Below are positions 49,362 through 61,902 of a DNA stretch of 64,000 nucleotides, piece by piece; the stretch's first letter is position 1, and every line of letters starts with the position of its first letter. The DNA comes from Chamaecyparis obtusa (Eukaryota; Streptophyta; Pinopsida; Cupressales; Cupressaceae). The DNA is taken from the NCBI GenBank assembly GCA_027943335.1, contig BSBK01000760.1, positions 2,834,001-2,898,000 on the forward strand, in the 5' to 3' direction. Below the pieces are notes generated by a model that was not told where the DNA came from, ran no database searches, and was given only the letters and a program-made list of their open reading frames with translations. The position numbers were made by a program, and so were the translations under genes.

Positions 49362-50656
49362 TGTAATACACCAAAAATGGGCCATAGGTTCATTAACCTC
49401 TTACATCATCAAATCGATCGAAATTGACAACAAAGTCCTAACCTAAGGAACATTTGCACATGTGCACATTGAAAACCTAATTGATTTTCTTAATTCTGCA
49501 TCGGGGAATATTCCTTGAATATTCCTAATTATCCTAATTATCTTTAATTGAATATTATTTGGTGATAAATGTAATTATTTATCCTAAAGTTGATTAATTG
49601 AATATGATGAATATTTAATTAATTAATTAGATTTAATTGCATTTATTCCTAATTAATATTGTTTTTATTTTGATAATAAATCAAAAATTAATATTGTTTT
49701 TATTTTGATAATTAATATTCCTAATTAATATGGTATCACATATCATTCAAATCTGTAAATCACATCTTCTCTCAATAATCAAGATAACAACCACATCTAG
49801 TTGCTAATTCATCTAAAGACCTCGTCGCTTGGGGCATGTCACTTGGGGCATATCAGATTCATCGAGATCCATATCAATCTGGTATCCTAATCTATCTTGT
49901 AAACTATATCAGCTTTTCGTAAGCATCGATTCATTAGTGTTATTTCCTTAGGTCTTCGTAACTGAAGGGTTCGGATGTGATACCAATTATGATTCCTTTG
50001 GACAATTAGGTTTGGAATTAGGTCACTCACTTCTTCATAATCATAAGGTTCAAAATCAGGCATTTTGATACTTCTTCATAATCACCGGTTCATTGTTGTT
50101 ATAGTTAACATCATCTTTGGTCAATCAGGACTTAGCATCTTCAAATCTTTCAATCGGTTTCTATCTCGGAATCAGTTAGTCTCTCAGGATCAGTTTCTCC
50201 ACCACATAACTGAGTCCGCATCTTTATTGAACATAGACTATTCTTTAAACCACTACACTTCGCACAGTGATTCAAAGAGGGGCAAAATGTAATACCCCAA
50301 AACTGGGCTATAGGTTCATTAACCTCTTGCATCGTCAAATCGACTAAAATCGATGTCAAAGTCCTAACCTAAGGCACATTTGCACATCGAAAACCTAATT
50401 GATTATCTTAATTCTACATCGGGGAATATTCCTAATTATCCTAATTATCTTTAATTGAATATTATTTGGTGATAAATGTCATTATTTATCCTAAAGTTGA
50501 TTAATTGAATATGATGAATATTTAATTAGTTAATTAAATTTTGCCACTTAATTATTTAATTAGATTCAATTGCATTTATTCATAATTGATATTATTTTTA
50601 TTTTGACAATAAATCAAAAATTAATATTGTTTTTATTTTGACAATAAATCAAAATT
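48805..50656 (+). repeat. 926-bp tandem duplication across the G3 PPT and LTR start
   Basis: Segment 48,805-49,730 is repeated at 49,731-50,656. All landmarks are shifted by 926 (GGTAT at 48,806 and 49,732; PPT 49,347 and 50,273; LTR start 49,362 and 50,288). The first unit ends about 370 bp into the LTR and then jumps back to upstream sequence. The junction contains AATATTCCTAATTAATATGG-type AT-rich sequence that also occurs elsewhere in the LTR, which suggests slippage or template switching. Confidence 0.92.
50273..50287 (+). promoter_or_regulatory. G3 functional polypurine tract
   Basis: CAAAGAGGGGCAAAA directly before the full 3' LTR, identical to the duplicate at 49,347-49,361 and to the minus-strand G2 tract. 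Confidence 0.85.
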
Positions 50657-51568
50657 CCTACAAAAAATCAATTGAATATTTATTTAATTGATTTAAAATC
50701 AAAGTTGTCAAATTTAATGATTTAATTGGAATAAATGTTGATTTAATAATTGATTAACCCATAAATCAATTGTTTTAATTCAAAAAAATTAGTTAAGTGG
50801 AAAATAAATCACTTTATTTATTAAATTAATTCATATTAAATCATGGACAATCATAAAAGCAGTTAACTTTAAATCAATTTTCAATTTCAATTTGTTAACT
50901 TTCTAAACTCAACATCTGATGATGAGTTGAAAAAGAGAACTAAACTCTATTTTGAGATAAAAACTACTTTTGCATGATTTTATGAGTTTATTTATTCTTA
51001 ATTTCTTGTTAACTCAAAAATCAACCTGAGTTTATCAAGAGTGATTTATGGTTTTTCTTATGCATACTCAAACCATGGATTTCTATAAAATCAAGGCTCA
51101 ACTCTTCACAAATTATCTCTTGAATTTGCACAATTACTCTGGCGAATTTACAACTGAAGAACAAAGCTTTTGCGACAGGCAATTTTGTGAGATCATTTCA
51201 TAGTTTTTCATAGCTTTTGCATACTTTTGCATTCATCTTCATAGCATTGTTAGATTAATTGCATGTCATTTCAATTCATTCTAGATTAGTTTCATATCAA
51301 GTTTCTCATCTAGTTGCATCAAAAATAAATAAAAAATAGATTAATTTGCATTCATATTTCATTGCTTTCATCATTTTAAATCCTCCGTTTAGGTGTTGCA
51401 TTGTCACTGACCTTGGTCTAATCTGAGAATACCATACTCACACCTACTAGAAGGCAGTAAATCACCTGGTTAGCTTAGTTTCATTTATTTGCAGATTTTG
51501 ATTTTGCTAACCTCTAATATTTTACTAAAGTGTTGTGTCCACAACTAGGTACAATTTTCAAACACACA
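50288..51568 (+). repeat. G3 3' LTR
   Basis: 1,281 bp, TGTAATACCCC..AACACACA, followed by CAACC. TATAAAA at 51,084-51,090. Confidence 0.95.
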
Positions 51569-51573
51569 CAACC
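51569..51573. repeat. Right target-site duplication of G3 (CAACC)
   Basis: CAACC directly after the 3' LTR, matching 35,783-35,787. Only one copy belongs to P1. Confidence 0.93.
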
Positions 51574-53456
51574 TCAAAAATGGTAGGAGCCTCTTGAGTA
51601 GGAGTGTGACCTTGTATCTCAATGGTTCCCCATTATGTTTCCTTCTCTAGTTTCATGGCCCCAATAGGTTCTTCCATTGGCTTGTCAAATTTCTCAACTT
51701 CAACTTCCTCATTTGAACCAATGACTGGAGATGAGCCTACTCCACAAGTCTTCTCAAGTGGGTTCTCTTTTTCAGGTGGTTCATCATCTCCACCTGCTGG
51801 TTGAGCTCGGCCTTTGGCTACAGATGACATTGGCAAAGAGGAGGATGCAGGAGCACTCGTCAGCTTGACTGCAGGGGCTTGTTGAGGACTAGGCTTCCCA
51901 GATCTCTTTCTCCTTCCCATCATCCACTGAACCCACTTATCGGTTCTCTTAATGAATTTAGTCGTTAAGGTCTCCAAATCTTCTATAGCTTGACCTTGAA
52001 CTAGTTCAAGGCTCACATGATAGGGCTTGATCTGATCTTGATATGTGTTAGTATACATATGTTCTTCATCATCAACAATGCCTTCCACATTAATGTTGAC
52101 ATTGAACAACTTGATTTATTCAATAGTCAATCTAGAGTAAAACCTCTCTTGTCTTTCTAACTCATCCTTGTAGTTTTCCCAATAATCTTCAAGTTTGGGG
52201 ATGTGCTTGACCATAGTGCCAATCTGTAGGTGAATCTTGGCATAACTTACTCTATCAAATTGAGGCCTCAAAACTTCATACACTTTTGGCTTATATCTTC
52301 TTTTGAACACCTTCATCATGTTCTTAGCATTTGATCTTGATGCTCAGCTGTAATCTGCAATGGTAACAGGGAATTCATAGTCTTTCTTCTTAATTCCCAC
52401 ACTGATCAGATTTACTTGCAACATCTTTCGGATCACCTCTACAAGCACAATCATGTCATCAGGGTACCTTGGCAGCTTCATGGGAAAATCATCAAAACCT
52501 ACAAGATGAAGGTATGAGAAACTAGCAAATTGAATGAAGAAGCTCCCAAATTGGGCAATGAATTCCATGGCCTCTGGTGAGAAATTCTGCTCTGGACATC
52601 CTCATAATTCTCTACACAACCTCATTGTAAATGAGTCATTAACTTTAATGAACTTGGCATAGCTATTTTGTAACTTCAAATGAGGGAAGAAATCATAAAT
52701 TTTCACATCATCTTCATATTCTTCTAGCCTAGGTAGTTTTAGCCATACTTGCAATGTAGCTAAAACATAGATCAAATAGGAAGACATATAAAATTTGTTC
52801 TGGTACTTGGTGAGACTCAAGGAATTGGACAAATTTTCACTTACCACTTGAGCCCAATCTATATAATGATGCTCAACACATATTACCCAGACCAAGAAGT
52901 AGTGTTCTATGAAATTCAATGCGTCACTTTCACCTTTTATCCTATGAAGGAGCACTAGGATGTCGATGATCTTAGCCTTCTGATCTGTCCTGAAAAGTGT
53001 CTTTGGCACTTTTCCTTTTATGCTTCTAGCCTTCCAAAACCACGAGTTCATGATCTCTTTCCTCCATCTCATCTTCTTCTCATTATATTCTTAAATTGCG
53101 ATCGAAAATTTCATATTTGAAAATTCCGCTCACTCTGGGATACGAAGATTGTTCTGCATAGACTCTCTATCAATGGAAATGAGTACTATGTCATCTAATA
53201 GAAAAATCTATTTTGTATTTGGGTTGAATCTGGTTATACATTTCCCGATTAGTTTGGGAGCTTGCACTGCAACAGGAAATCTAGCAGCTTTGACCAAAAT
53301 GCTACTTTTGAGCTTTTGTGTCATGGGATGGAGATCTTTGTTTAATCTTATGTGTAGATTTCCTAGATCAGAGAATTTGAGGGATGTATTTGTCAAATTA
53401 TGCCATTCAAATGTAATCCCATTCAACCCATTGAAACCCATGAATCTAGTGGCCAT
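51569..53456 (-). pseudogene. P1 (unknown family), N-terminal part
   Basis: One reading frame from ATG 53,454-53,456 (GCTATGG context, purine at -3 and G at +4) to the G3 insertion at 51,569, where the frame continues at 35,787. About 630 codons here, about 1,090 in total. The N-terminal two thirds look globular, with aromatic/hydrophobic blocks (HYFLVWVICVEHHYIDWAQ near 52,900; GFDDFPMKLPRYPDD near 52,490). A KKRYKP-like basic segment follows. Next come an acidic patch and a Pro/Ala/Ser linker (51,890-51,760). Stops near 53,205, 53,143, 53,110, 52,599, 52,341, 52,113 and 51,630 lie in the same frame, with no large indel, so decay was mainly by point mutation. A relative is P2. Host gene or cargo of a repeat: undecided. 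Confidence 0.72.
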
Positions 53457-55171
53457 AGCTTCTAATTATACTTTTGATTTACTATTAAGAAGCTTTGGAG
53501 AATACCGTAAGATAATTTGTGAAATTGTGGGAAATCAAAGGCGTATGAAAAAGATGTGAACGAATGGTAATTTTCACTTGATAGTTTGAGTCTTTTATAA
53601 ACAGCCTACTTCCTTACCGTTAATTTCCATATCTTGTGCCACACGAGTGAGAGATTTCCAAAAATATATGTTAAAGTTCTAATGTTAAGATTTGAATTAA
53701 ATGTATCTTATTAACGGCCTTAAGAAATCACTTTTACCCATTTGGAGTATTTGTAATGGTAACTTAATTGATGCGATGAAATTTTACTTTTCTGCTTCCT
53801 TTAATTGGTGCGCCTTTGTCAGAAAACTCACTTCGAAGGTAGAAACCCGATTGTGGAGAAGCTGGGGAGTGATTTTCTAAAAAATCCGCAACTGATCCAT
53901 TTCTTTAGCAATTTCTTTTAGATATCAAAGCAGGCTATCTTCATCATAGAAGATCATTCAATCCCTGTGATTTCTTGTGCTTATTTCTTCACAATTTGTC
54001 ACTTCTTAGAGACCGACCTTCTCAGGTGATTTTATGATAAGGGAGAAGCTAAAAACCAATTCTCCAAAAAAGGTCTCTTACTCACTTTCTCATATTTTGA
54101 GACCATTTTATCCATTACAGGGGCTCAATCTCATTTCCTCAAAATCTAGATGCTTGGCTTTCGGGAGTCTCTGATACACTTTCCACTATCCTTTAGAAAA
54201 CAACTTCTGTAGAAAAAAATCCACAAATGGGGAAGTTCATTATAGCTTCTCCGCCAAGCTACTTTTCTGGACCCAACTCGCTCTTAACCTGAGAATCTCA
54301 ATCTCTAGGCCTTATATGTGTGCTTGATGATTCATGTGTTCTCTTCTCATGGAAAATTACCTTCATGGGTTGGAACCCACCGAGGAGAAGTGGATTTTCA
54401 ATTTTTCGACAAAGGGGGAAAATGTCATTTTAGAGCTTCACATTCATATGAATACCATCAATCAGAATTGAAAGAAAGAGTCTTTATCAAATTAGGAACT
54501 ATAACTTACCCATTCCTAGGATGAAATTAAAAACCAACCTGGCTTAAAAAGTAGTAAGAGGCATGAAGGGATTATTCAATAAAGAGCACCTATCCTAGGG
54601 GGATTCTAGACTTAGACTTCAATTTATTATCTCAAAACTCATAACTCAATCTAACACAAGGTATTCACTTTTGTTTTAAAGGGTGAAGAACAAAAGTGGG
54701 GCAACAAGTTGGTGTAAAGGTGGGATGAAAAAGTGCACGAGAGTTACTGATCGTGACATTGCAAAAACCGTCAGATGTTTTCTAAGTGAAGATCGATGGT
54801 TCTAATTTAAACTTAGCCAAATTTGGTGTGAAAGAAAATTCTCCTATTGAGTTCAAACCATTCGAATTGTCAGAGAAGTTATGGCTGGATCGTGTGGAAT
54901 GAATTGTCAAGAATTAATGATTTTTTTGCATGATATATATTTTAATTATTTCATTTCTAAAAGCACAAAGCTATAGACTTTGTAGAGCCTTAGTAAACAA
55001 AAATTGTAGAGAAAATTGTTGTTTTATGAGAAATTGCTGAAACTGGTTAGTACTTGTGAATTATTGTCTCCCTGCTTTTATTTGTCTACAATTCCTACTG
55101 AGAAGATCTGGGTAGATTTCCTGTACTTTTTCTTGATTCTCGTATATTTGTTGAAACCCTAAATTCAAAAA
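53457..55171. other. Spacer between head-to-head P1 and P2
   Basis: 1.7 kb without a supported gene. Short frames (53,149-53,559 plus; 54,318-54,524) overlap P1 antisense or lack support. At about 54,745-54,790 the phrase GTGACATTGCAAAAACCGTCAGATG resembles blocks in the P1 3' flank (33,225 and 33,445). If P1 and P2 were functional genes, this spacer would hold both promoters. Confidence 0.45.
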
Positions 55172-58100
55172 ATGGCACCGAGGAGGGGGTTAAAAGGGAA
55201 AGGCTGAATATCATGAGAGGGGTGTAGATGATGACCTATTAGAGAAATTTGATTATTCAACCACTGGCACAATCTAAGCAAAGGAATTGGTACCCAAAAA
55301 CCCTAGGGTCAAAGTAGCAGATGGCCTATATGAAAAAGGCAATTATATGAGAGATGATAACATTAAGGTCTCTAGTTTAGTACTATTTAGAGTGGGTTTC
55401 AGCCAGAGACATGCCTTTTCTCCCAATGGCAATATATGGCAGTTTGAATTAGGGAAACTTGTTGTACCCAATGTGTTCATGAATGCAGATATCATGATCC
55501 AAAAAGCACAAACATATGATCATGTAGCTAGGGTTGTTAGAGATACAATGGAAACCCTTTAGTCAGTATCATAACTAAAGAAATCCGAGAAGTTTTTAGG
55601 TTGAGTGAACCTACCAATGATATGGAGAAAATAGACTTTGATGAACAAAGATAGATCTATATGGCTCAGAGGGACTATCTCATAAATGGTCCTTTGAAGG
55701 AATGTTTCAACAAAGTTTGAGGTCTAATTATAGTAGGTCCAAATACACGAGAACCATTCAAGATAGATTACTTTAATCTTAGGGAAAAGGGTGTGTATTT
55801 GTTATTGTGCTAGATTTTTGGAGAAGATGCTCAAGAGGAGATGCTAGTGCACTACATGTTCATGATGACACAAATTCTACACCCTTATTTACCAATCATT
55901 TTTTATTTTGCCCCTTTCTTGGCTGAATTAATTCATGAGTGACTAATGGGAATCTAAAAAGCCAAAGTAGACAAACCCTTTTGCTAGTATTCCCTCATGA
56001 TGTATATGTTTTTGTATAAGGGTGAAAATTACTTTGAGAAAGAAATGGCCCTTATGAGGTAGAAGGATGGTGAAGAAATGTTGGTCCAATTGTGGAATCT
56101 AAATATGACTTGGGATATAAATGAGACTAGTTTTGTCACCTTTGATAGATGTTTTGCATCAAGACTTAGGGCTTTGTTATTTCTAGAAAACTCAAGAATC
56201 CCAAAGGCCTTATTGGATCTCCTTAGACCTAAGAAATATTCCATTGACATCAATATTATCCACAATTGGGGTGATTTTATCCTCTACCTAGTGTCTATTG
56301 TAATTAGGGTGTATGGTTTTGGAGGGAATCCTTTTATACTACCATATCAAGTCCTTGTTAAGATTGGAGTTGCAAAATATTTGAGGCAACTTGGAGGGTT
56401 GCAAGAAGATACTCTCACAAGAAGAGCTAGAGGAACTCTTTTTCCTATTGCCACACTAGCCCACCAATTTGTGATCACAAAAAGTGGATGGTCCCATATG
56501 GACAAGATCTTGCAGCCATATCACATGGCCACTTCAGTTGTTAGGGCAATAGATCCTGAGGGTTTCTACAATGATATTTTTAATAAGAGGATAAGGTGTG
56601 CCTCTATGGATCATGTTTTCAATTTTCCTGAGGATGTTATCAGGAATATCTTTGATTTACAAGAATAAGAAATCATGAAGGAGAAGTGGCTAGTATATAA
56701 AAAGACACTAGATTTTGTTCAACATTTTGTCAGGGATTATGATCCCTTAAAGGATTTTACCCCTTTTGAGAAGAAGATAGAATCTCTTATGAGCCATTTT
56801 GAGGGTATCATCCAGACCCTAAATGAAAAGAAAGAAAATGTGATGTAAACTGAGCTAGAAAGGGCTAGATTTGTGTTAAGTAAGCCTGTATTTTCCAAAA
56901 TGGTGCCCCTGGGAAAATATATGGTACAGAGGAAGGCTAGATACAGTGTGGTCATACCAGGACCAAGAAAATAAGAAGAAACTAGAAGGGCAGAGGATAT
57001 CTCTTCCACTTCTAAGGAAGTTGAGATACAAGACAAAATAGAGGAATCTCCTAGATCACCATAGAATCAACCAATTGAAATTATTTCTGATTCTCCACCT
57101 CCACCAAAAGGAAAATAATTGAAGAAAGATGTGCACAAGTTGAGGAGGAATATTCTCCTACCAAATCACCCTTAAATCTTGTAGATCATCAAGAGGTGGT
57201 AGAGAAACTACAACAATTTGGAATTTTAGGTCAAATATGCATGACCTATGAAGAGATAAATGAGGGGATACCAGAGCCATCCAAGGAACTAGAATAAGAT
57301 CTAATAGTAGGGTAAATGGATGGCAAGGAACTGGATCTTATCACAAAGAAAGCATGTGAGGAGTTCCTTGCAGATGATTCCTTTGTCAAGGCCAGGGCCT
57401 CCATGAAATTCTTGTGGAAATTGCACTTAAATTAATTCAAAGAAACCTCTAAAAAAAGACACAAGTAAGATCCATAGAAGGACCTCAAGATCATAGAAGA
57501 TGAGGTAAGGAAATAAATGACATAAAGGTTTGAGATAATTACTCCAGAACAAGGGAGGGAACTAGTGAAGAATGTAGGAATGCTCATTCTCCCTATGTGG
57601 GGCATTACTGATGCAATGTTCCTTGATGCTGTTAGGAAGCAGATCACATCGGCCCACAAGACCAAAGATGAGGCAGAGTAAGAAATCAAAGGTGTCAATT
57701 TTGGTGATGACCATCAAGCCTTGGTCATGTGGTCTCTCAACAAGAATGAGACTAATAAAGGTAAACAAGTTGTTAGGGGTGATCTTTCAGGTAGTTTGCT
57801 AGTACAAAGGGTTAGTGAAACCTAAATTGTTGAAGCATTAAGCATGGCTTTGGAGACCACCAAACTTAGTGTGAAAGTGGTAGAAAGGGAAGCTGAGGAG
57901 AAAGAAGAGCTCACAGTAAATCTTGAGACAATGTTGAAAGCTTATGGAGAGATGAAGAAGGAAATTAGTGAGAAGGATAAGTTGATAGCATAATTAAGAA
58001 AGAGGCTAGGAGAGCAAGGCCCAATCCAAGTATCTAAACAATGACAAATTGCTTCCTCCCCTTCTAGCTCTCCTTCATCCAGTCCAATAATTGAATTCCC

Positions 58101-58620
58101 CCGCTTCCCTTTTCCTCCACCTATTGAGGATGATGATATAACACAGAGAGAAATATTGGAGAATAAAAGATGGGCTTTCTTGGAGAAGGCAAATAAATTG
58201 AGGAATGAGAGACAACTATTTGAGCAAGGAAAACTGGAAGTTTCCATGAAATATGAACAAAAAATAAGAGACATAATTTTGCAGTTTGCTGCGGGTGTTG
58301 AGCCCAAATAGATTTATAAGGTTGGAGAGGAATTAGTTAAAATTTTGAATTCTTTCAAGGAAGAAGTGGCCATTGTGGACCCAATTTTGGATAGGTGGGT
58401 TTCCAGGAGAGATAGGTTGAAATTATTTTATTCTTTGATTAAAACTCAATAGATTATAGATGAACAATTAAAAGGTGCCTATAAAATTTTTTAAACCTTA
58501 TTTGAGTTTGCAGTGAAAAGGGAAAACTTAAAAATAAAGGTATCAGTCCTAAGGGCACTATATTACCAAGATTTCTTTCAAAATTTTCCCATCCTTTTCA
58601 AAAGGAATGGAACTATAAAA
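55172..58620 (+). pseudogene. P2 (unknown family), truncated by Copia C
   Basis: The ATG at 55,172 (MAPRRGLKGK) starts a frame of about 1,150 codons to 58,620, with frame slips near 55,205, 55,563 and 57,115. Later segments stay open apart from in-frame stops, most of them TAG/TAA/TGA at positions where CAG/CAA/CGA would fit. It shows the same three-part plan as P1: a globular N-terminal two thirds (HYMFMMTQILHPYLPIIF near 55,850; RVYGFGGNPFILPYQ near 56,310), coiled-coil stretches (56,750-56,870 and 57,840-57,990), and a Ser/Pro linker (about 58,050-58,110) followed by a second charged helical region (58,140-58,290). The C-terminus is lost at the LTR of Copia C. A similar layout and short shared phrases support kinship with P1. 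No known domain recognised. Confidence 0.68.
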
Positions 58621-59741
58621 TGTTAGGAATGAGAACACTGAGAGGGAGGGGGGTGGGTGAATCAGTGTTCACTATAACTAATCTTTTCTTTTACTCTTGA
58701 AACTTAACTTGAATGCTTAAGTACTGAAATGAACATTAACATAATCAAGATGCATAAACACAACACATAAGACCAATGTGGTTATGGGAAAACCCAAATA
58801 GGTAAAAACCCTATTGGGAATTGACACCCACTAAGAACTGCACTAGTGTACTGTGATCATTGTTAGAAGATCTTTAACCCTGTTAGAATTTATCTTTACA
58901 TTGCTTTTAGTAGAGTGACCTTGACAAGGGTCAACCCCTATTAGGAGTCTTTTAAAATAACCCTGTTAGGGGTGGGGACACACTATCCTCAAGCTCACTG
59001 CTCAAGTGGTGAAGGATACAACCTTCTGATCTCAGATACACACTATATCTGCTGGATGAACTAGCACTGTGACACTACTTGTCAGATAAGTTCCTTTGAT
59101 GTGCTAATGCTTTGACCTCTTCCAAATATCTAATACATCTTAACTACTCTTCACAAACTTCTTCTCTACTTCTCTCAACTCAATATCAACTTCCATACTT
59201 ATTACAAAGGGTGCATATCATATTTATATGCACTTATCAAAACAATTAACTAGGTCGGCCTATAACTAATTACATACAATGCTTCCAATTGAATTGGCTC
59301 AAGTGTGTTTACATACAAACATAATTACATGTCTATAACCTAAATACAATAGGCTCATAGCCTTTACAAAACAATATTATCATAGCTAATCAAATTACCA
59401 ATAGGCAGCTGCATACTCTGTTCTGTTCTGACATTCACTGGCTGTACCTCTTCAACTATTTGTATCTTTGTCATATGGTCTCATCTGATCATGCACTCTT
59501 AGACTTAGCATTAATGCATACATACAAGCTTAACTTCAAGGGTGCATAACTTAACAAGGTCATACACATGTGTGCTAATGCTCTAACCTTCTAGTATTCT
59601 GTTAACTGTCCAGTCTTATATACTTAGCCAAATTCTGATCTACTGATAATGTGTGCTGACTCCAAAACACTATATGACTTTTTTTCCATAATGAAAACAC
59701 TATATTTAGTCATATACAATAGTATATTCAACTTTCCAACA
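58621..59741 (-). repeat. Copia C 3' LTR
   Basis: 1,121 bp, plus strand TGTTAGGAAT..TTTCCAACA. The G-rich GAGAGGGAGGGGGGTGGGTGAATCAGT block near its left end is the inverse of the ATTCACCCCCCCTCTC block at the U5 end of Copia A, which fixes the minus orientation. The partner LTR is outside the window. Left flank TAAAA (58,616-58,620) may be its TSD. Confidence 0.85.
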
Positions 59742-60301
59742 ATCTCCCCCTTTTTGATTAATGGCAACAAAGGAATATGGTAAAGTTACTAATTGTACCC
59801 TTATACAAATTTTTTTTTATCATACTCTAACTTATATCTCCCTTATACTTTTTACTATACATAATCTTTACATATAAGACTCTAAGATTCCATATTCTAT
59901 ACATTACTCCCTCTTTGACATTAATGACAAAGGTGCTTCAAAAATTGTGACTCTACAAGTACTTATAGTGTTAGAACATCCAGATATGCTATCTATAATT
60001 TTTGGACCTCTTGCTTCTAGAATGCAATCAGTGCATTAAAAATCTATAGATGGGTGCATAATGCATATTTTTGCTTCTTCATCTTCTCCAAGTCTATGCT
60101 AGGACCTTGATCATATGTCACCATGGTGGCATTGATCTCCTTGATGTTCTGATTTAGAATATCTAGAGAGGGCGTAAGAGAATTCCTGAGTTGTGTCTAC
60201 CTTGCCCTTATCTTAGACATCTCTTTCTTAGTTTTTCCAATCTTATCCATCTATCCTTGGTACACATTATTACACATATTGACATCTATGGAGGATTCTT
60301 T
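59742..60301 (-). other. Copia C internal 3' fragment
   Basis: Begins with the inverse of a polypurine tract (plus strand ATCTCCCCCTTTTTG) at the LTR edge, and a second similar tract (CTCCCTCTTTGACATTAATG) lies near 59,930. No coding. It is interrupted at 60,302 by the 3' LTR of Copia B. Confidence 0.7.
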
Positions 60302-61607
60302 TGTTAGGAATAGTCCCAAGCGATAACTGAGAGGGGGGAGGGAGGTGAATCAGTTATCTACAAGATTCAATTCTTTATCCAATTAAGTATACTTAAACAT
60401 AAAGCATAAAAACAATGAAAGAAAACATGAACACAACACCAATATTTTGGTTACAGGGAAACCCAAATAGGTAAAAACCCCGGTGGGACTTGATACCCAC
60501 TAATATTCTATACTAGTGTATAATGATCATTGTTAGAAGATCCTTTACCCTGTTACGAGTAGCTTTATAATATATTAAGTACAATAGACCTAGTCAAGGG
60601 TCAAATCCTGTTAGGAGTCTTTTACAATTGTCCACGTTAGGGGAGAGGACACCTGTCCAAGAGCTCACTGCTCAAATGGGTGAAGGCTACAACCTTCTTA
60701 TTAATAGATACATGCTATATCTAGATCTTGGTGAGCTGCACTTTGACCTGTTGTCTGGATCAGATCCAATGAATAGAAAAAGTACTTTACTTGGTCACAT
60801 AGACCTTCTTCTAATGGCTCAACACTTTGCACACTCTTCTCTGCTCTGCTTAATCAACTATGAACCACACTCAAGCAATCACAAATGATTGCCTATAAAT
60901 ATCTTTCCTCCAAATGATATAATCAAGTTGGCCTATTAGAACCACCTTGAAATCATATTAGAGAAACCATAATAAACTCCAATAAACATTTTGTCAGCTC
61001 TACTATGCACGCAACACATTCTGGGACCTGTCTAATAAAATAATTGTAGACGCACGCTACACATTGTCGGCTCTACCAAAACAACTGGAACTTTCTCTGT
61101 AGGCTGAATTAACTTATGCGCTCTTAACCAAACATCAATAACACTTCCCCAAGCTTAACTCCAAGGGTGCATACCCTCAAGATAGGCGCAACTCAAGAAC
61201 CAATAAAATCTTTGTTAGCTCTTCTAAACAAACACATGAAACTGCTACTGGTGAATAGAGACTGCATAACTTCACTTTTACTCATCAATAGACTATGCAT
61301 CCATAACTAAAAAATCACTAACATATCTTCAACATATATCCAAGCACACAAGGCTTCATGACAACTATATGGACAACCATACACAGAACACTATCTATAA
61401 CTCTGTCAGGAACACTGCTGACACCAGCTGCTATATAACTATCTATACTAACAGTTAACCTCTATGCCCATGATATCATGCTGATATCATGTTCAAGCTA
61501 CATATACTGAAGGTTACTGCATAAGACTTCCATGCATGCTACTTTCCATATGTTGTCATCAATGAAAAACATACAGTCAGTACTGGCCTGCTGGCAAATC
61601 TCCAACA
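60302..61607 (-). repeat. Copia B 3' LTR
   Basis: 1,306 bp, plus strand TGTTAGGAAT..CTCCAACA, related to the Copia C LTR (shared CCCAAATAGGTAAAAACCC and TGATCATTGTTAGAAGATC blocks). Followed by the inverse PPT ATCTCGCCCTTTGGC. The left flank is TCTTT. The matching TSD would lie beyond 64,000. Confidence 0.85.
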
Positions 61608-61902
61608 ATCTCGCCCTTTGGCATTCATGGCAACATGTGGAATGATAAACCACCACCAAACCAAATGAACATTCTTTTAATAACATTCTCCATTTCCTCA
61701 ACATGCTGCTATCATAACTGAATGCTACTCCCCCTTAGTATATTACTCCTCTTTCTACTACTATTTTCATGACTCTATATATACTCCCCCTTTGACATCA
61801 ATGGCAAAGGGTTCCATTCATTTTAAGCATTGGTACTACTCCTGAGGTAGAGTAGTCAAGCTTCCATCAGTCCCAGAGGACTGATGCCTTTCCTTCTTTC
61901 TT
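61608..61902 (-). other. Copia B 3' tail
   Basis: Inverse purine tracts at 61,608-61,622 and 61,785-61,800 (plus strand CTCCCCCTTTGACATCAATG), as in Copia A and C. No coding. Confidence 0.7.

Larger units (their letters stand above)
35788..51568 (+). mobile_element. G3: full-length Tat-lineage Gypsy element
   Basis: 15.8 kb with LTRs 35,788-37,023 (1,236 bp) and 50,288-51,568 (1,281 bp), TSD CAACC, primer site, purine tract, and gag-protease-RT-RNase H-second RNase H-integrase in order. The extra archaeal-type RNase H after the normal one is diagnostic of the Tat group of plant Ty3/Gypsy. The leader is 2.5 kb and the 3' untranslated region is over 3 kb, both long as usual for Tat. A 926-bp tandem duplication spans the PPT and the first part of the 3' LTR. 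The element splits pseudogene P1. All coding domains are decayed. It is the full-length relative that explains which parts G2 lost. Confidence 0.95.

Noticed and set aside
56737..58307. Several minus-strand frames
   Set aside because: Antisense shadows of P2, which has consistent charged/coiled-coil coding character on the plus strand.
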